Origin: Agelaius tricolor
Lineage: Eukaryota; Chordata; Aves; Passeriformes; Icteridae
DNA length: 64,000 nucleotides
Direction of reading: 5' to 3'
Assembly (NCBI GenBank): GCA_023055355.1
Contig: JALJCS010000022.1
Location: 13,392,501 to 13,456,500 of the forward strand
The first letter of the stretch is position 1; the number at the start of each line of letters is the position of its first letter. The notes beneath the pieces were generated by a model. The model was given only the letters and a program-made list of their open reading frames with translations. It was not told the DNA's origin and made no database searches. Both the position numbers and the translations under genes were made by a program. Positions 11,860-23,569 of this stretch are shown one piece after another.

Positions 11860-12900
11860 AGCCGTTTCCAAGTCAAGCAGATTCCTGCAGGGAAGTGAAG
11901 CCCGGGTTTAGGAGTGGAGCTACATTTGTGAAAAATAAACCTATCAGTGCTGGCCTCGGTTATAAATTCAGGGAACATTCAGCCCCGGGTTGGTTCTGAC
12001 GGCAGCGACTCTCCGGTTTGGGTTTAATTTGTACAGGGAAGGGGTTTGGCAGTCGGGAGAGGAGGGAGGCTGCGGGCAGCGGGGCAGGAGCCCGGCTCTG
12101 GTGTTTGGGGGTGTCAGAGCCGGGTCTGGGCTGGGCACTGGCAGCCAGCAAGGCTGCCCCACGCACAGGTGACCACCCCAGAGCCGCCTCTGCTCAGGGC
12201 AGCCTCACGGGGTCATTTCTGCTCTGTTCGCCCACGGACAAGCTCAGCTGCTGCTTAAGCCTCTGGGGAACAGCTGCCCAGATGTGCTGCAGGTGGGGAA
12301 AGTTCGGGCTAGCCCTAGAAAGGACGGCAGAACTCTGCTCCTCCTCGCCAGTGTCCCGGGGCATCCCCGCCGCAGCGATGGAGCAGCTGGAGCTGCTTCA
12401 GCTCGGGGCTTGGGGAAGGGGCTCCATGCCTGGGAGGGCGGCCCTGAGGTCTGGGAACCCCGCAGGAATCACCCAAAGGAGCCTCAGAAGGTCCCACGGG
12501 TACCTGAGGGATTCGGACCTTAATTGTTTTGCAATATCCCGAGTGCATGGGTTGGGCCATTCTGTTTGTATAAATGCCTGGGAAACTGTGGAAGATGCTC
12601 ACATTTTGAAAAGTGCTCCTGACTGGAAAGGCTAAAAGGTCTCTGTGGGTTCTGTGGAGCCAGCAGGGATGAAGGCAGGAGGCAGGGCCGGGGAGAGCCG
12701 GGTGCTCCAGGCCCGAGCGCTGCGGATCCCGCCCGGCCCGACACCTCCCCGCAGGGCACGGAGCGTTCTGCTGGAAAACAGCGGGAACTTCCCTCATTCA
12801 CAGCTTCTCCCGCTCGCATGGGGGCTGAGGTGGTGTCTTTTGGAGACAAATCCGTGACCACAACATGTTTATCAAGCAGATTCCTCCAGAGCCACGTGAT
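11860..12900. other. Non-repetitive stretch, no gene seen
   Basis: Moderately GC-rich single-copy sequence between the CpG-island domain and the first minisatellite. Frames here lack splice or domain support. No CR1 is recognised. Confidence 0.5.
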
Positions 12901-12904
12901 GCTC

Positions 12905-13972
12905 CGAGGCTGCAGGGGATGCTCTCCCCAAAACCTTTCCCCCCTGGGTTTTTGTTATCCCGAGGCTGCAGAGGATGCTCTCCCCAAAACCTTTCCCCTC
13001 TGGGTTTTTGTTATCCCGAGGTTGCAGGGGATGCTCTCCCCAAAACCTTTCCCCCCTCTATTTTTGTTATCCTGAGGCTGCAGGGGATGCTCTCCCCAAA
13101 ACCTTTCCCTCCTTGGTTTTTGTTATCCCGAGGCTGCAGAGGATGCTCTCCCCAAAACCTTTCCCCTCTGGGTTTTTGTTATCCCGAGGCTGCAGGGGAT
13201 GCTCTCCCCAAAACCTTCCCTCCCTCTGTTTTTGTTATCCCGAGGCTGCAGGGGATGCTCTCCCCAAAACCTTTCCCCTCTCGGTTTTTGTTATCCCGAG
13301 GCTGCAGGGGATGCTCTCCCCAAAACCTTTCCCCCCTGGGTTTTTGTTATCCCGAGGCTGCAGAGGATGCTCTCCCCAAAACCTTTCCCCTCTGGGTTTT
13401 TGTTATCCCGAGGTTGCAGGGGATGCTCTCCCCAAAACCTTTCCCCCCTCTATTTTTGTTATCCTGAGGCTGCAGGGGATGCTCTCCCCAAAACCTTTCC
13501 CTCCTTGGTTTTTGTTATCCCGAGGCTGCAGAGGATGCTCTCCCCAAAACCTTTCCCCTCTGGGTTTTTGTTATCCCGAGGCTGCAGGGGATGCTCTCCC
13601 CAAAACCTTCCCTCCCTCTGTTTTTGTTATCCCGAGGCTGCAGGGGATGCTCTCCCCAAAACCTTTCCCCTCTCGGTTTTTGTTATCCCGAGGCTGCAGG
13701 GGATGCTCTCCCCAAAACCTTCCCTCCCTCTGTTTTTGTTATCCCGAGGCTGCAGGGGATGCTCTCCCCAAAACCTTTCCCCTCTCGGTTTTTGTTATCC
13801 CGAGGCTGCAGAGGATGCTCTCCCCAAAACCTTTCCCCCCTCTATTTTTGTTATCCCGAGGCTGCAGGGGATGCTCTCCCCAAAACCTTTCCCCCCTGGG
13901 TTTTTGTTATCCCGAGGCTGCAGGGGATGCTCTCCCCAAAACCTTTCCCCCCTCATTTTTTGTTACACCCCT
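12905..13972. repeat. 56-bp minisatellite with 7-unit higher-order repeat
   Basis: Nineteen head-to-tail 56-bp units, each with GGATGCTCTCCCCAAAACC, a variable CCCTC/TGGG segment, then TTTTTGTTATCCCGAGGCTGCAG. The phase markers GGATGCTC fall at 12917, 12973, 13029 and so on, every 56 bp. Variants at the variable segment run A-B-C-D-E-F-G in units 1-7 and repeat in the same order in units 8-14, giving a 392-bp higher-order period. Units 15-16 repeat F-G. Long open frames over the array arise because the unit lacks stops in several frames. Confidence 0.95.
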
Positions 13973-13974
13973 CA

Positions 13975-14460
13975 GAAGCTCTGTAAGGCTTGGGAATTAA
14001 TTGTGCCCCTCTCCTTCTGTCCCCAATCCACTTTTCAAACATTCCAAACCATCCTGTATTTTTCACGTGCTTGTGCTCCTCGGGCAAGCTCGGCTCGGTT
14101 CTGCTGCAGCCCTTTAAACCCCCGCGCTGGGTTAAACGCTTTGCTGGCAGCGCCAGGGATGCCAGGGGGCACGGACCGAGCGCTGCCCCTTCCCCAGGGA
14201 TCTGGGGCCGTGCGGGGGCCGCAATCCCCGGCCCGGAGCCCTCCTGGCAGCGGGGCCGGGCGGTCCCTGGCCCTGAGACCGCGGGCTCAGAGCGGAGGTG
14301 GCAGCAGCTCCCAGCAGGGAGGGACGCAGGGAGCACGGCAGCCCCAGTGCCAGCCGGGCTGTCGGGCGTGCCAGGGATGCCAGGGATGCCAGCACACCCC
14401 AGCGGGGACAGGGGATGCTCGCCTGCAGGCCTGAGCGCCGTGCGGGTGCCGCGACCTGCT
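13975..14460. other. GC-rich single-copy stretch
   Basis: No gene or repeat family is recognised. An EBF-type palindrome TCCCCAGGGA (TCCCNNGGGA) lies at 14191-14200. Confidence 0.4.
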
Positions 14461-14840
14461 GCTGGAGACAGGTGCAGCACTCGGGAAAAATAAACAGCGG
14501 CCAGAAGAAGATCGAATTTAAGTGTTGCTAGCGGAGAACTCCACCGGCAGACTCGGCTGGAAATTATCTGAGACACCGCGGCACAAAAACGCTGCCTTTT
14601 CGCGAGGCAAATGATCTAATCAAGATGTATGTGCATGACAATGCGCTCGCAGGGAGTGAAAGTCGGAGTTATCTGCTTCAATTACGGCACTTCCCGTGTC
14701 CCTGTCCTGGCAAAGGATGAGAATAATAAATATAAACCGGTTTTTTCCGAACCTGTAACTGAGTTGAGTAACTCAGCTCCCATTGAGCCGCACGTGAAGT
14801 ATGGAAAAAAAAAAGAAGTTACCAGGTAAAATATTGTGAA
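14461..14840. promoter_or_regulatory. Candidate conserved element
   Basis: Unique sequence with CpG-bearing AT-rich words (AAATGATCTAATCAAGATG, GAATAATAAATATAAACCGG) unlike the flanking repeat-derived DNA. It looks like a distal enhancer; conservation is untested. Confidence 0.35.
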
Positions 14841-15036
14841 TATTCCTGAGGAATGAAATAGGAAATGAAATAGGAAATGAAATATTAAATATTATATGAA
14901 ATGCTGGCTTGCAGCCAGCGGTGTCTCAATATCCAACAGGACACAGGGACGTGCCCATGAGGGAGAACTGATTGTGAGCTCTTGGCATGAGAAGGGAAAT
15001 TGGAGGAGGGTTTTGGGAAGTTCACATCCTGGAATC

Positions 15037-15160
15037 AATCATGGAATCACAGACTGGTTTGGCTTGGGAACGACCTTCAGGATCCTCCAGTTCCAGCCAC
15101 ATGGACAGGGAGGGGCACCTTCGGCTGGACCCCACCCATGGCCAGCAAAATGAGGGCACT
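15037..15160 (-). mobile_element. CR1 3' fragment
   Basis: Reads as the reverse complement of the avian CR1 3' end: AATCATGGAATCACAGACTGGTTTGGCTTGGGA, then the GACC..CAGGATC..CCAG block. 5'-truncated, non-autonomous. Confidence 0.75.
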
Positions 15161-15170
15161 GCTGGAGAAA

Positions 15171-15255
15171 TCCTTTCCTTTCCTTTCCTTTCCTTTCCTT
15201 TCCTTTCCTTTCCTTTCCTTTCCTTTCCTTTCCTTTCCTTTCCTTTCCTTTCCTT
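15171..15255. repeat. (TTTCC)n microsatellite
   Basis: About 17 nearly perfect TTTCC units directly beside the CR1 fragment. Purine-pyrimidine mirror repeat. Read-through gives Phe-Leu-Ser-Phe-Pro frames on plus and Lys-Glu-Arg-Lys-Gly on minus. Confidence 0.95.
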
Positions 15256-15259
15256 CCAT

Positions 15260-16330
15260 CCAGGTTTTCTGTCATTTCCCATCAGTTATGGACAGGGCTG
15301 GAATTCCTGCCTGAGAGCTTCCTGCAGAAATGAACTTTGGCTGGACACAAATAGCACATAAAGAGGGGAACCAGATGAAAACTGATGCAGGCCTGGGTTT
15401 CTTTGGAGGTAAATGGAGTGATGCCAGGTGTCAGCGCCCCAGAGACCTGCCCAGGTATGATTTGAACTCACTAAATAATGGATTTTAGTTGGTCTGCTTT
15501 CTTTTGGGTGGAATTATATCCACAATCTGTTTTCCTGTTGTGTTTCTAGCAAGCAAAATCTGTGTTTTGCTGCTTGAATTTAGTTCACAGTCAGGTGCTC
15601 AGTTTTTATAAGGCTCAGATTTTTATCTGTTGGACTTCCAGAAATTATGTGTGATGTTGGTAAGAGCTTATTTATTATTTATTGCTTTTATTGTAGTGTA
15701 ATAGCTGTGAAATTTAAACATGAAATAAATTAAGAGAAGAAATCCTTATGCTCAGTGCATCAGGACAGAAGTGAAGCTGGCCAGGCTGACATCACAAACA
15801 CAAGAAAACAAGAATTTGGGGGATATTTTCATTAATTTGATAGTTATTACTTTAACATTCCTGGATATTAGCAGTGCCAAAAGGTGTTTGTGACCCTCAG
15901 TGCTCCATGCCAGTGATCTGCTGAAAAATAACACTGCAAATACACTTCACTTGTTTATTTACCTCTGAAGTGATAGATTTATCTCCTAATTTTGCTCTTG
16001 TTTCCCAGCCTTTTATAGGACTCTTGGACAGTTTATAGACAGCAGCTGACACCTGTAAAATTCACCTGGAGCTATTCAGCAGTTTAAAACACCTCGATGC
16101 AATTTATCCAGAACTCCTCATGCACAAAAAAAAGGCAAAAATTGATTGGAGTGGCCAAGGAACTCTTCTGTCCTGTCTTTAAAAAGTGGATATAAAGCTG
16201 TCAGCTTTTACAGCTGCCCTCACAGTGCTTCAATGAAGCAGAGCTTTGGAGGGGAGATTCCTTTCCAGCCTGGAGTCCTGATGGGCCTGGGGCAGGTCCA
16301 GTGCAGGGCTGGGCTGTGGGGCAGCTTCTG
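15260..16330. other. Single-copy stretch, no gene seen
   Basis: AT-moderate unique sequence without recognisable exon, repeat or CR1 signature. Part of it may be regulatory. Confidence 0.4.
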
Positions 16331-16332
16331 CT

Positions 16333-16458
16333 GCAGCAACTTCATCTGCAGCAGCAGCAGCATCTGCATCACCTGCATCTTCAGCATCTGCATCACCTGC
16401 ATCTTCAACATCTGCATCACCTGCATCACCTGCATCACCTGCATCACCTGCACTTGCA
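16333..16458. repeat. CAG/CATCAC-CTG compound repeat
   Basis: Starts with GCAGCAGCAG and passes into 9-bp CATCACCTG and 27-bp CATCTGCATCACCTGCATCTTCAG-type units. Confidence 0.9.
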
Positions 16459-16789
16459 CCCCTTCCTGAGGAAGGTACCGACCCCTCAGCCGTGCTGGGT
16501 TCCAGTTTTATTAATAAACTCAAATTAGAAAAAGAATAGATATAGAAGAGGGGAAAAAAAATCTGATTTTATGGATTTGAGAGCTTTGGCAGTGCCAGGC
16601 TGCTCGCTCAGGGCTCTGCCCAGCCCAGGTCCAGCTGATCCAGGCAGGGGAGTTTGGTGCCTTCCCAAGGCTCCTGCTCACATTCCTCAAGTCATTCCTG
16701 TGCTCTGAGCATCCTGAAACTTTCAGCACAATACTCAAAGGGACAAAAACCATCATTTGCAAGGTGCTCTTTGTTTGTCCCTGGGCATC

Positions 16790-17080
16790 CTGGAGCAGAG
16801 GAGGCTCAGGGGGCCCTTGTGGCTCTGCACAGCTCCTGCCAGGAGGGCACAGGGACAGGAGCAGAGGGAACGGCCTCAGGCTGGGCCAGGGCAGCTCAGG
16901 GTGGGCACAGCAGGAATTTCCCCATGGAAAGGGGGCTCAGGAAGTGCCCAGGGAGGGTTGCAGTGCCCATCCCTGCAGGTGGCACCTGGGGGTGGCACTC
17001 AGAGCTGGGGACAGGGTGGGGATGGGCACAGCTGGGACTTGTGGAACCTGGAATTGTTTTCCAGCCTGATTGATTCTGGG
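16790..17080 (+). mobile_element. CR1 3' fragment
   Basis: Contains the CR1 3' landmarks in order: GAGGCTCAGGGG..CTCTGCACAGC, GGGAACGGCCTCAGGCTG, CAGGAATTTCCCCATGG, CAGGGAGGGTTGCAGTGCCCATCCCTG, and a decayed TTCCAGCCTGAT-ATTCTGGGA tail. Confidence 0.8.
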
Positions 17081-18085
17081 ATTTCTCCTTCAAAGCTGGT
17101 ATTTCCACACCACCCCAAATATTTAACAAGGCCAGAAATGCTGCATTTGACTGCCTGGGATGTGAGAGGTCCTGCACAGCCCGGGCTGGTCCCACCCCTC
17201 ACACCATGCCAGCTGTGATCACCTGCACGCCCTCCCCTCCCTGGGTTCATCAGCCTCAGGTGGGAGCAGGCAGTGATCCTGTACCCCCCCTGCCCCATTG
17301 CCACGGGCATTCTGGATTTCCCAGGCATTTTCCTGCATGGATATGGCAGGAGCTGTGTGCAGTATCCCAGAATGGCTCCAGCAGGGGCTCCCAGGGAACA
17401 TTCCAGCATTAACACCTCTCACCTCGCCCATGACCCTGCCTCTGCTCCCCACCAGCAGCAGCACAAGGAGCAGCTGATCTCCTGTTGAATGCCACATAAT
17501 CCCTTGTTACTCACAGCAGCACGCTGCCTTCCAGTGCTCCAGGCCTGGAGCTGCCTTTTCCACAGGTCTGGGGCTGCTTCAGCCACTCCCCAGAAAGCAC
17601 TGAGCCCACCAGAGCCAATCCTGGCATAACACAGCCCCAGGGCTTCACCAAACCCTCTCTGGGTGTGGACACAGCTTAGAACATTGATTTTAAAAAGGTG
17701 AGTTTTGGAGAATGCACAACAACCCCAAGTAAGTTTTTCTCAGTAATTAATTATTCCTACTGATGCAATTTTCTCCGTATTTTCTGCAGCAAAGCTTCAC
17801 TGTTTGGAGCTGGAGCTCATGCTCTGAGTGCCCTGGCCAGTGGGATTTGCTGCTCAGGGAATTCCTCGTGGATTTTGGATCCAAACACAAACCAGAGGAG
17901 CTGCTGAGTGCCCCAGCTTGGACAGATGATTAGAAGGAGCAATACTTCAATCCAAAGCTGAAATCACTGCATTTATTCATTTCAGAGGACTCTGCATGTG
18001 CCCCCTGAGTGCCCTGAGCACAAGGCTGGGAGCCAGGGACCCCCAGCCCACCTGGGACCCACCAAGGGGATCAGGAGGGACCTTC
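17081..18085. other. Unassigned stretch
   Basis: Single-copy sequence. No coding exon, array or clear element is recognised. Confidence 0.4.
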
Positions 18086-18089
18086 CTGC

Positions 18090-18358
18090 CCCCTCAAGGA
18101 AGGTCTGGGTGGGCTCTGGCCTCTTCTCCTGAGGCAGGACAAGAGGAAATGGCCTCAAGTTGTACCAGGGCAAGTTTAGGTTAAATATTGGGAAAATTCC
18201 TTTGTAGTGCAGCCCTGGCACAGCTGCCCAGGGCAGGGCTGCAGTGCCCATCCCTGGGGGGTTTCACAGCCCTGTGGATGTGGCACCTGGGGACGGGGGC
18301 AGTGAGGCTCAGTGACCTTGGTGGGATTTTCCAGCCTGATCGGCTCTGGGATGCTGTG
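18090..18358 (+). mobile_element. CR1 3' fragment
   Basis: Contains GAAATGGCCTCAAGTTGTA, the AATATTGGGAAAATTCCTTTG block, CTGCAGTGCCCATCCCTGG and the TTTTCCAGCCTGAT..CTCTGGGAT tail. Confidence 0.8.
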
Positions 18359-18359
18359 G

Positions 18360-20585
18360 CTCTCTGTGTCCCCAGCTGTGCAGCACCCACAGAACTCCCC
18401 CAAAATCCCCACCCTGGGGGTGCAGGGGTCAGACACAGCCAGGTCTGGGTTCCCTCAGCAGGGAACTGTCCAGGTGCTGCTCATGGCTCTCAGCAGGAGC
18501 AGGGTTTGCCCAGCTGGGGACAACAGCCCCGGGCAGGACCCACCTGGGGCTCCTGCCTGGCCAAGGCCCTTTGGGATTGCCCCAGCAGGGGCTGCTGCTG
18601 CACAGGAGGGGCTGTGCAGGAGCTCCTGGGTGTGAGGACCCAGGGCTGCTGGCTCAGGAAGGGTTTCCCTGTCCTGGGGGTGTCTGAGGATCTGCTGGGC
18701 TCCTCCCAGTAAGTGACACCCGGGAGCATCACCTTGGCTGGTCTAAAGTCCCCACAGCCCCCGAGCTCTGTGCTGTGTGCAGGGATTCTGATGTTGGGGT
18801 TCATTTGAGGGCTGTTAATTGGGGCAGGATGGGTTCATCCCCCCCACCCCTTCCCTGGAGCAGCTGGGAGCTCAGCCTGAGCCCCAGGGCTGGGGGAGGC
18901 TCTTTTTTGGGAGCAATGGGGGGAGCACCTGCAGCTTCATGGCCCAGGGGATGTGGGCAGCTTGACGTGAGCATCTGAGAGCATGAAAATTCTCTTTAAT
19001 TTGGGTTTAATTTGAATAGTGAGACCTCATGTGAGCTGCCGTTGCTGGCTCTGAGGAAAGCAGCCCATGGGTGAATAATATTGTGCCACCTCTTAGTTAA
19101 ATTCTCTAAATTATTATTGTTGAGGCTGATGTGAAGCTGGGAGGGGGCTGCTGGAAAGCCCAGGGAGGGTTTTGGGGTGCCTGGATCTGTCTGGCACAGC
19201 CAGCCCTCCCAACACGGGGTAAAACCCTTCCTGTGTGGTTAAAAGTTGCCAAAATCCAGAGGTTTGATGTGGATTAATGCACAGAAAAGGGAAACAGGGA
19301 AAGCAGGAAGCAAATTGCTGCTACAGGGAAAGCAGGAAGCAAATTGCTGCTACTTTTTTCCTCTTAAATGCTTTAAAGAGAGGAAAAAAATAAAAGAGGA
19401 ATTTCTTCCCAGGGTGGTTTTTGGGATGCCATGGCTGGAGCATCCCGTGGCAGGGTCTGTGCCAGGCTGTGCCCACAGATCCACAGTGGCACCTGAATTC
19501 ACAGCTGGAACCCCTCAGGGATGGGCACTTGGGGCTGTAGCTCCATGGGGATGAGGCCCAAGTCAGGAAATGCCTTTTCTGGGCTTTGTAAAAGGCCAAA
19601 GGGCCCTTTGTGGGTGTGCTCTGGCAGGGCCAGGGGTGCAGGGACCCCAGGACTCTGACAGCAGCTGGGACCCTCCAGCCCTGGCTGAGCTCTGAGCAAA
19701 CCCTGCTGCAGGTCCTGTGGGAAAGGGGGAAAAGGAGCTCAATTCCCCCCAGGAACTGGCAACGGCAGAGGGAAATAAATCACTGTCCTGAGAGGAAACG
19801 GGCTGGTACAGAAATCAACTGCATTGGCTTAAAGCAGCATTAGAAATGCCTTTAAATTCAAAATAAGGTTCTCCTGAAGCTCTGGAAGTTGGGTAAATAT
19901 AAAAGTACAATTGGTAGAGCTGCTGGGGGACAGAAGCCATGCCCTGGAGTCCTGGAGCTCTCGTGTGTCCTCGGCCACAGGTGAGGTGGGCTGGGTGCCT
20001 CCCTTGGCCCCAAGAGCATCACCTGGGGCTGCTCAGCCAGGAGTGAGCAGCCCTGGTTATTCCTCCTCTGAGGGGAGATTTCAAATTCCTGCAGTGTTTA
20101 GGAGTGGTACTGTGGGCATTAATGGGGGAGCCACACCGTGAAGGAGGTGCAGTGTGGGGGGAAATTCTGGGTTCATTTTACTGAGCACACGATGGGGGTA
20201 GGGAGGAGGATATTTCCTCTCTGTGGGATGGGGAGCAGGCACTGACAGAGGATTTCTCCAGAATTCCACACAGGTGTTGATGGCAACATCCCTAAATTGT
20301 GAACATCCCTAAATTGTCTGGTGCCTGAGACGAGCTGGATATCAATCACTGCACAGGAATTATCTGCACTTGCAGAAACTGCGCTGGATTTGCTTTAGAA
20401 AATCAGCTTAGGCTGAGATCTGCCTGGCCGGGCTGGTCGGGGGCTCAGTGTCATCCTCCAGGGGGAGGCCCCAAGGGCTCCTGCAGGGGCCCCAGCACAG
20501 CCTGCTAGGGCAGCTAAAGGGTGAGAACACCGGGGTTACAGCCTCTGTCTGTCTGTCTGTCTGTCTGCCCGTGCTGCTGGAGCCA
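18360..20585. other. Unassigned stretch with small duplications
   Basis: No gene recognised. It contains a 29-bp direct duplication (GGGAAAGCAGGAAGCAAATT...) at about 19289-19349, a short direct duplication of ACATCCCTAAATTGT near 20286-20320, and (GTCT)n at about 20542-20568. Confidence 0.45.
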
Positions 20586-20589
20586 GCCG

Positions 20590-21695
20590 TGCTGTGATTG
20601 GGGCTGGGATGTGATCGGGGCTGGGATGTTATCAGGGGTGTTATCAGGCATGGGATGTTATCAGGGGTGTTATCAGCGGTGTGATCAGGGATGTTATCAG
20701 GGATGGGATGTGATCAGGGATGGGATGTGATCAGAGATGTTATCAGCGATGTGATCAGGGATGGGATGTGATCAGGGGTGTTATCAGGGATGGGATGTTA
20801 TCAGCAATGTGATGTTATCAGCGATGTGATCAGGGATGGGATCAGGGATGTTGTCAGGGATGGGATGTTATCACAGATGTTAGCAGCGGTGTGATGAGGG
20901 ATGTGATGTTATCAAGGGTGTTATCAGCGATGTTATCGGGGTGGGATGTTATCAGAGATGTTATCAGCAATGTGATTTGATCAGGGATCTTATCAGCGAT
21001 GTGATCTTATCGGATGCGATCTTATCAGGGATGTGATTTTATCAGTGATGTTATCAGGGATGTGATGTTATCAGCAACGTGGTCAGGATGGGAATGTTAT
21101 CAGCGATGTGATCAGGGATGGATGTGATCGGGGCTGTGATGTTATCAGCGATGTGAGGTTATCAGGGCTGTTATCAGCGATGTGATCAGGGATGGATGTG
21201 ATCGGGGCTGTGATGTTATCAGCGATGCGATGCTATCGGGGTGTTATCAGCGATGTTATTGGGGCTGTGATGTTATCAGCGATGCGATGCTATCGGGGTG
21301 TTATCAGCGATGTTATTGGGGCTGTGATGTTATCAGCAATGCGATGCTATCAGGGGTGTTATCAGCGATGTTATTGGGGCTGTGATGTTAACAGCGATGT
21401 GATCAGGGATGGGATGTTATCAGCAATGTGATGTTATCAGCGATGTGATGCTATCAGGGCTGTTATCAGCGATGTTATCGGGGCTGTGATGTTATCAGCG
21501 ATGCGATGCTATCAGGGGTGTTATCAGCGATGTTATCGGTGCTGTGATGTTATCGGTGCTGTGACGTTATCAGCGATGTTATCAGCGATGTGATGTTATC
21601 AGCGATGCGATGCTATCAGGGGTGTTATCAGCGATGTTATCGGTGCTGTGATGTTATCGGTGCTGTGATGTTATCAGCCATGCGATGCTATCAGG
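20590..21695. repeat. GATA-motif-rich minisatellite
   Basis: About 1.1 kb of degenerate short units around GATGTTATCAGCGATGTGATCAGG. From about 21200 it is organised in a 57-bp larger unit (TGTTATCAGCGATGCGATGC + TATCGGGGTGTTATCAGCGA + TGTTATTGGGGCTGTGA). Nearly every sub-unit holds TTATCA, that is TGATAA (WGATAR) on the minus strand. Not coding. Confidence 0.9.
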
Positions 21696-21814
21696 CTTTG
21701 CAGCCCTGCCATCTACCGGCTGCTTCCCTGAAAGCTCTCAGCTCTGCAAGCGCTCAGAGAGAGCGTTTAAACTTCTGAAACTACCAGAGGGGAGAACGAG
21801 ATCAGGTGCAAGGA

Positions 21815-22012
21815 GGAAATCCTTCCCTGGCAGGGTGGGCAGCCCTGGCACAGGTGCCCAGAGCAGCTGGGGCTGCCCCTGCATCCCTGGCAGTGCCCAA
21901 GGCCAGGCTGGACACTGGGGCTGGGAGCCGCTGGGACAGTGAGAGGGGTCCCTGCCATGGCAGAGGGGAATTTTGAGGATGATCTTTAAGGTCCTTTCCC
22001 ACCAAACCATTC
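21815..22012 (+). mobile_element. CR1 3' fragment
   Basis: CTGGCAGGGTGGGCAGCCCT, GGCACAGGTGCCCAGAGCAG, GCAGTGCCCAAGGCCAGGCT, CCTGCCATGGCAG and AAGGTCCTTTCCCACCAAACC occur in consensus order. Confidence 0.85.
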
Positions 22013-22189
22013 TGGGGCTGTTCACCCCAGCCCTGGGTGAGCAGGAGCAGCTCTGACCCTCCCCGTGCCAGCACAGGCCCAGCAGCTGCCCTGGACCATT
22101 GTCCAGCCTGTGTGGGCTCAGCAAGGGCACCCCCAGCCAGGGCACAGGGACAGGGACACCACAGGGAGGGACACACAGCCTGAGGGGCC

Positions 22190-22978
22190 CTGCCTGCAGC
22201 CTGCCCTGGGAGCCCCAGCACCCTCAGCTCTGGGTGTTCCCATTCCTGTGAGCCCCCAGCACTCTCAGCTCTCCATGTTCCCATTCCTGGGAGCCCCAGC
22301 ACCCTCAGCTCTCCATGTTCCCATTCCTGGGAGCCCCCAGCACCCTCAGCTCTGGGTGTTCCCATTCCTGGGAGCCCCAGCACTCTCAGCTCTGGGTGTT
22401 CCCATTCCTGGGAGCCCCAGCACCCTCAGCTCTGGGTGTTCCCATTCCTGTGAGCCCCCTGCACTCTCAGCTCTGGGTGTTCCCATTCCTGGGAGCCCCC
22501 AGCACCCTCAGCTCTCCATGTTCCCATTCCTGGGAGCCCCAGCACCCCCAGCTCTCCATGTTCCCATTCCTGGGAGCCCCCAGGACCCAGAGCTCTCCAT
22601 GTTCCCATTCCTGGGAGCCCCCAGCACCCTCAGCTCTGGGTGTTCCCATTCCTGGGAGCCCCAGCACTCTCAGCTCTGGGTGTTCCCATTCCTGGGAGCC
22701 CCAGCACCCTCAGCTCTGGGTGTTCCCATTCCTGTGAGCCCCCTGCACTCTCAGCTCTGGGTGTTCCCATTCCTGGGAGCCCCCAGCACCCTCAGCTCTG
22801 GGTGTTCCCATTCCTGTGAGCCCCCTGCACCCTCAGCTCTCCATGTTCCCATTCCTGGCAGCCCCCAGCACCCTCAGCTCTCCATGTTCCCATTCCTGGG
22901 AGCCCCCAGCACCCACAGCTCTGGGTGTTCCCATTCCTGGGAGCCCCCAGCACCCTCAGCTCTCCATGTCCCCTCTCC
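22190..22978. repeat. 40-41-bp minisatellite
   Basis: About 19 units of GGGAGCCCC(C)AGCACCCTCA + GCTCTGGGTGTTCCCATTCCT, with GGGTG alternating with CCATG and occasional TGTGAGCCCCCTGCACTCT variants. Variant forms cluster, showing local duplications. The 330-codon frame over it is a repeat artefact. Confidence 0.93.
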
Positions 22979-22979
22979 T

Positions 22980-23565
22980 GAGCACAGTGCTGCTGCTGCA
23001 GTGCCTGGAGGGGCAGCTGCCCCTCTCCTGGGTGCTGTTTTCACTGGCACCTGCTGAACTCGGTGTGTGTCACAAGAGCAGTGATCCCACCAGGCTGGGA
23101 TGTGATGGGATTGATGGCAAAGAGCTGCAAAAGCACCCTGGGAGCTCCTGCATGCCCTGCCCTGGTGCTCCAGCCCCTCCTTGAGCATTTTCTTGGCTGT
23201 AGCTCCTGCTCTGAAGGCTGCCAGTCCCTGCTGGGATGTCTCAGTGCTTTGAGAGGAGCCAGCCCAGCTCACCCAAGCCCTTGCTGAAGGAGGAAGCAAT
23301 AATTCTTTATTTAAAAGAGATTACAGCTTGCTGATGCAAATGGCCGTAGCTCTTGATTTGATCACGGGCCTGAGGGCTCTGGGAAGGCTCAGGGGCAACT
23401 GGAGCTTTCTGCTGCTCTGAGTGAGTGGCCCTGGGCTGAGGGGCACCTTAGGGTGGCCTCAGGGGAGTTGTGCTCAAATTCAGCTTCACTGGGAGGAAGC
23501 AGAGCTGGGTCTGGCAGCAGGGGAGGGGCTGGGCCTGCACCTGGGCTGTGGAGCCTCAGAACCCC
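22980..23565. other. Unassigned stretch
   Basis: No gene or clear element. Confidence 0.4.
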
Positions 23566-23569
23566 TGGG

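Noticed and set aside
12865..14434. Open frames of 131-411 codons over the 56-bp array
   Set aside because: The 56-bp unit shifts frame each time and still lacks stops; frames overlap in all phases. A repeat artefact.
14629..14829. Short frame MCMTMRSQGVKVGVICFNYG...
   Set aside because: It looked gene-like at first, but there are no splice signals, start context or known family. The block reads better as a non-coding conserved element.
22065..23057. 330-codon plus-strand frame
   Set aside because: Covers the 40-41-bp minisatellite and an adjacent CR1 end; no domain.
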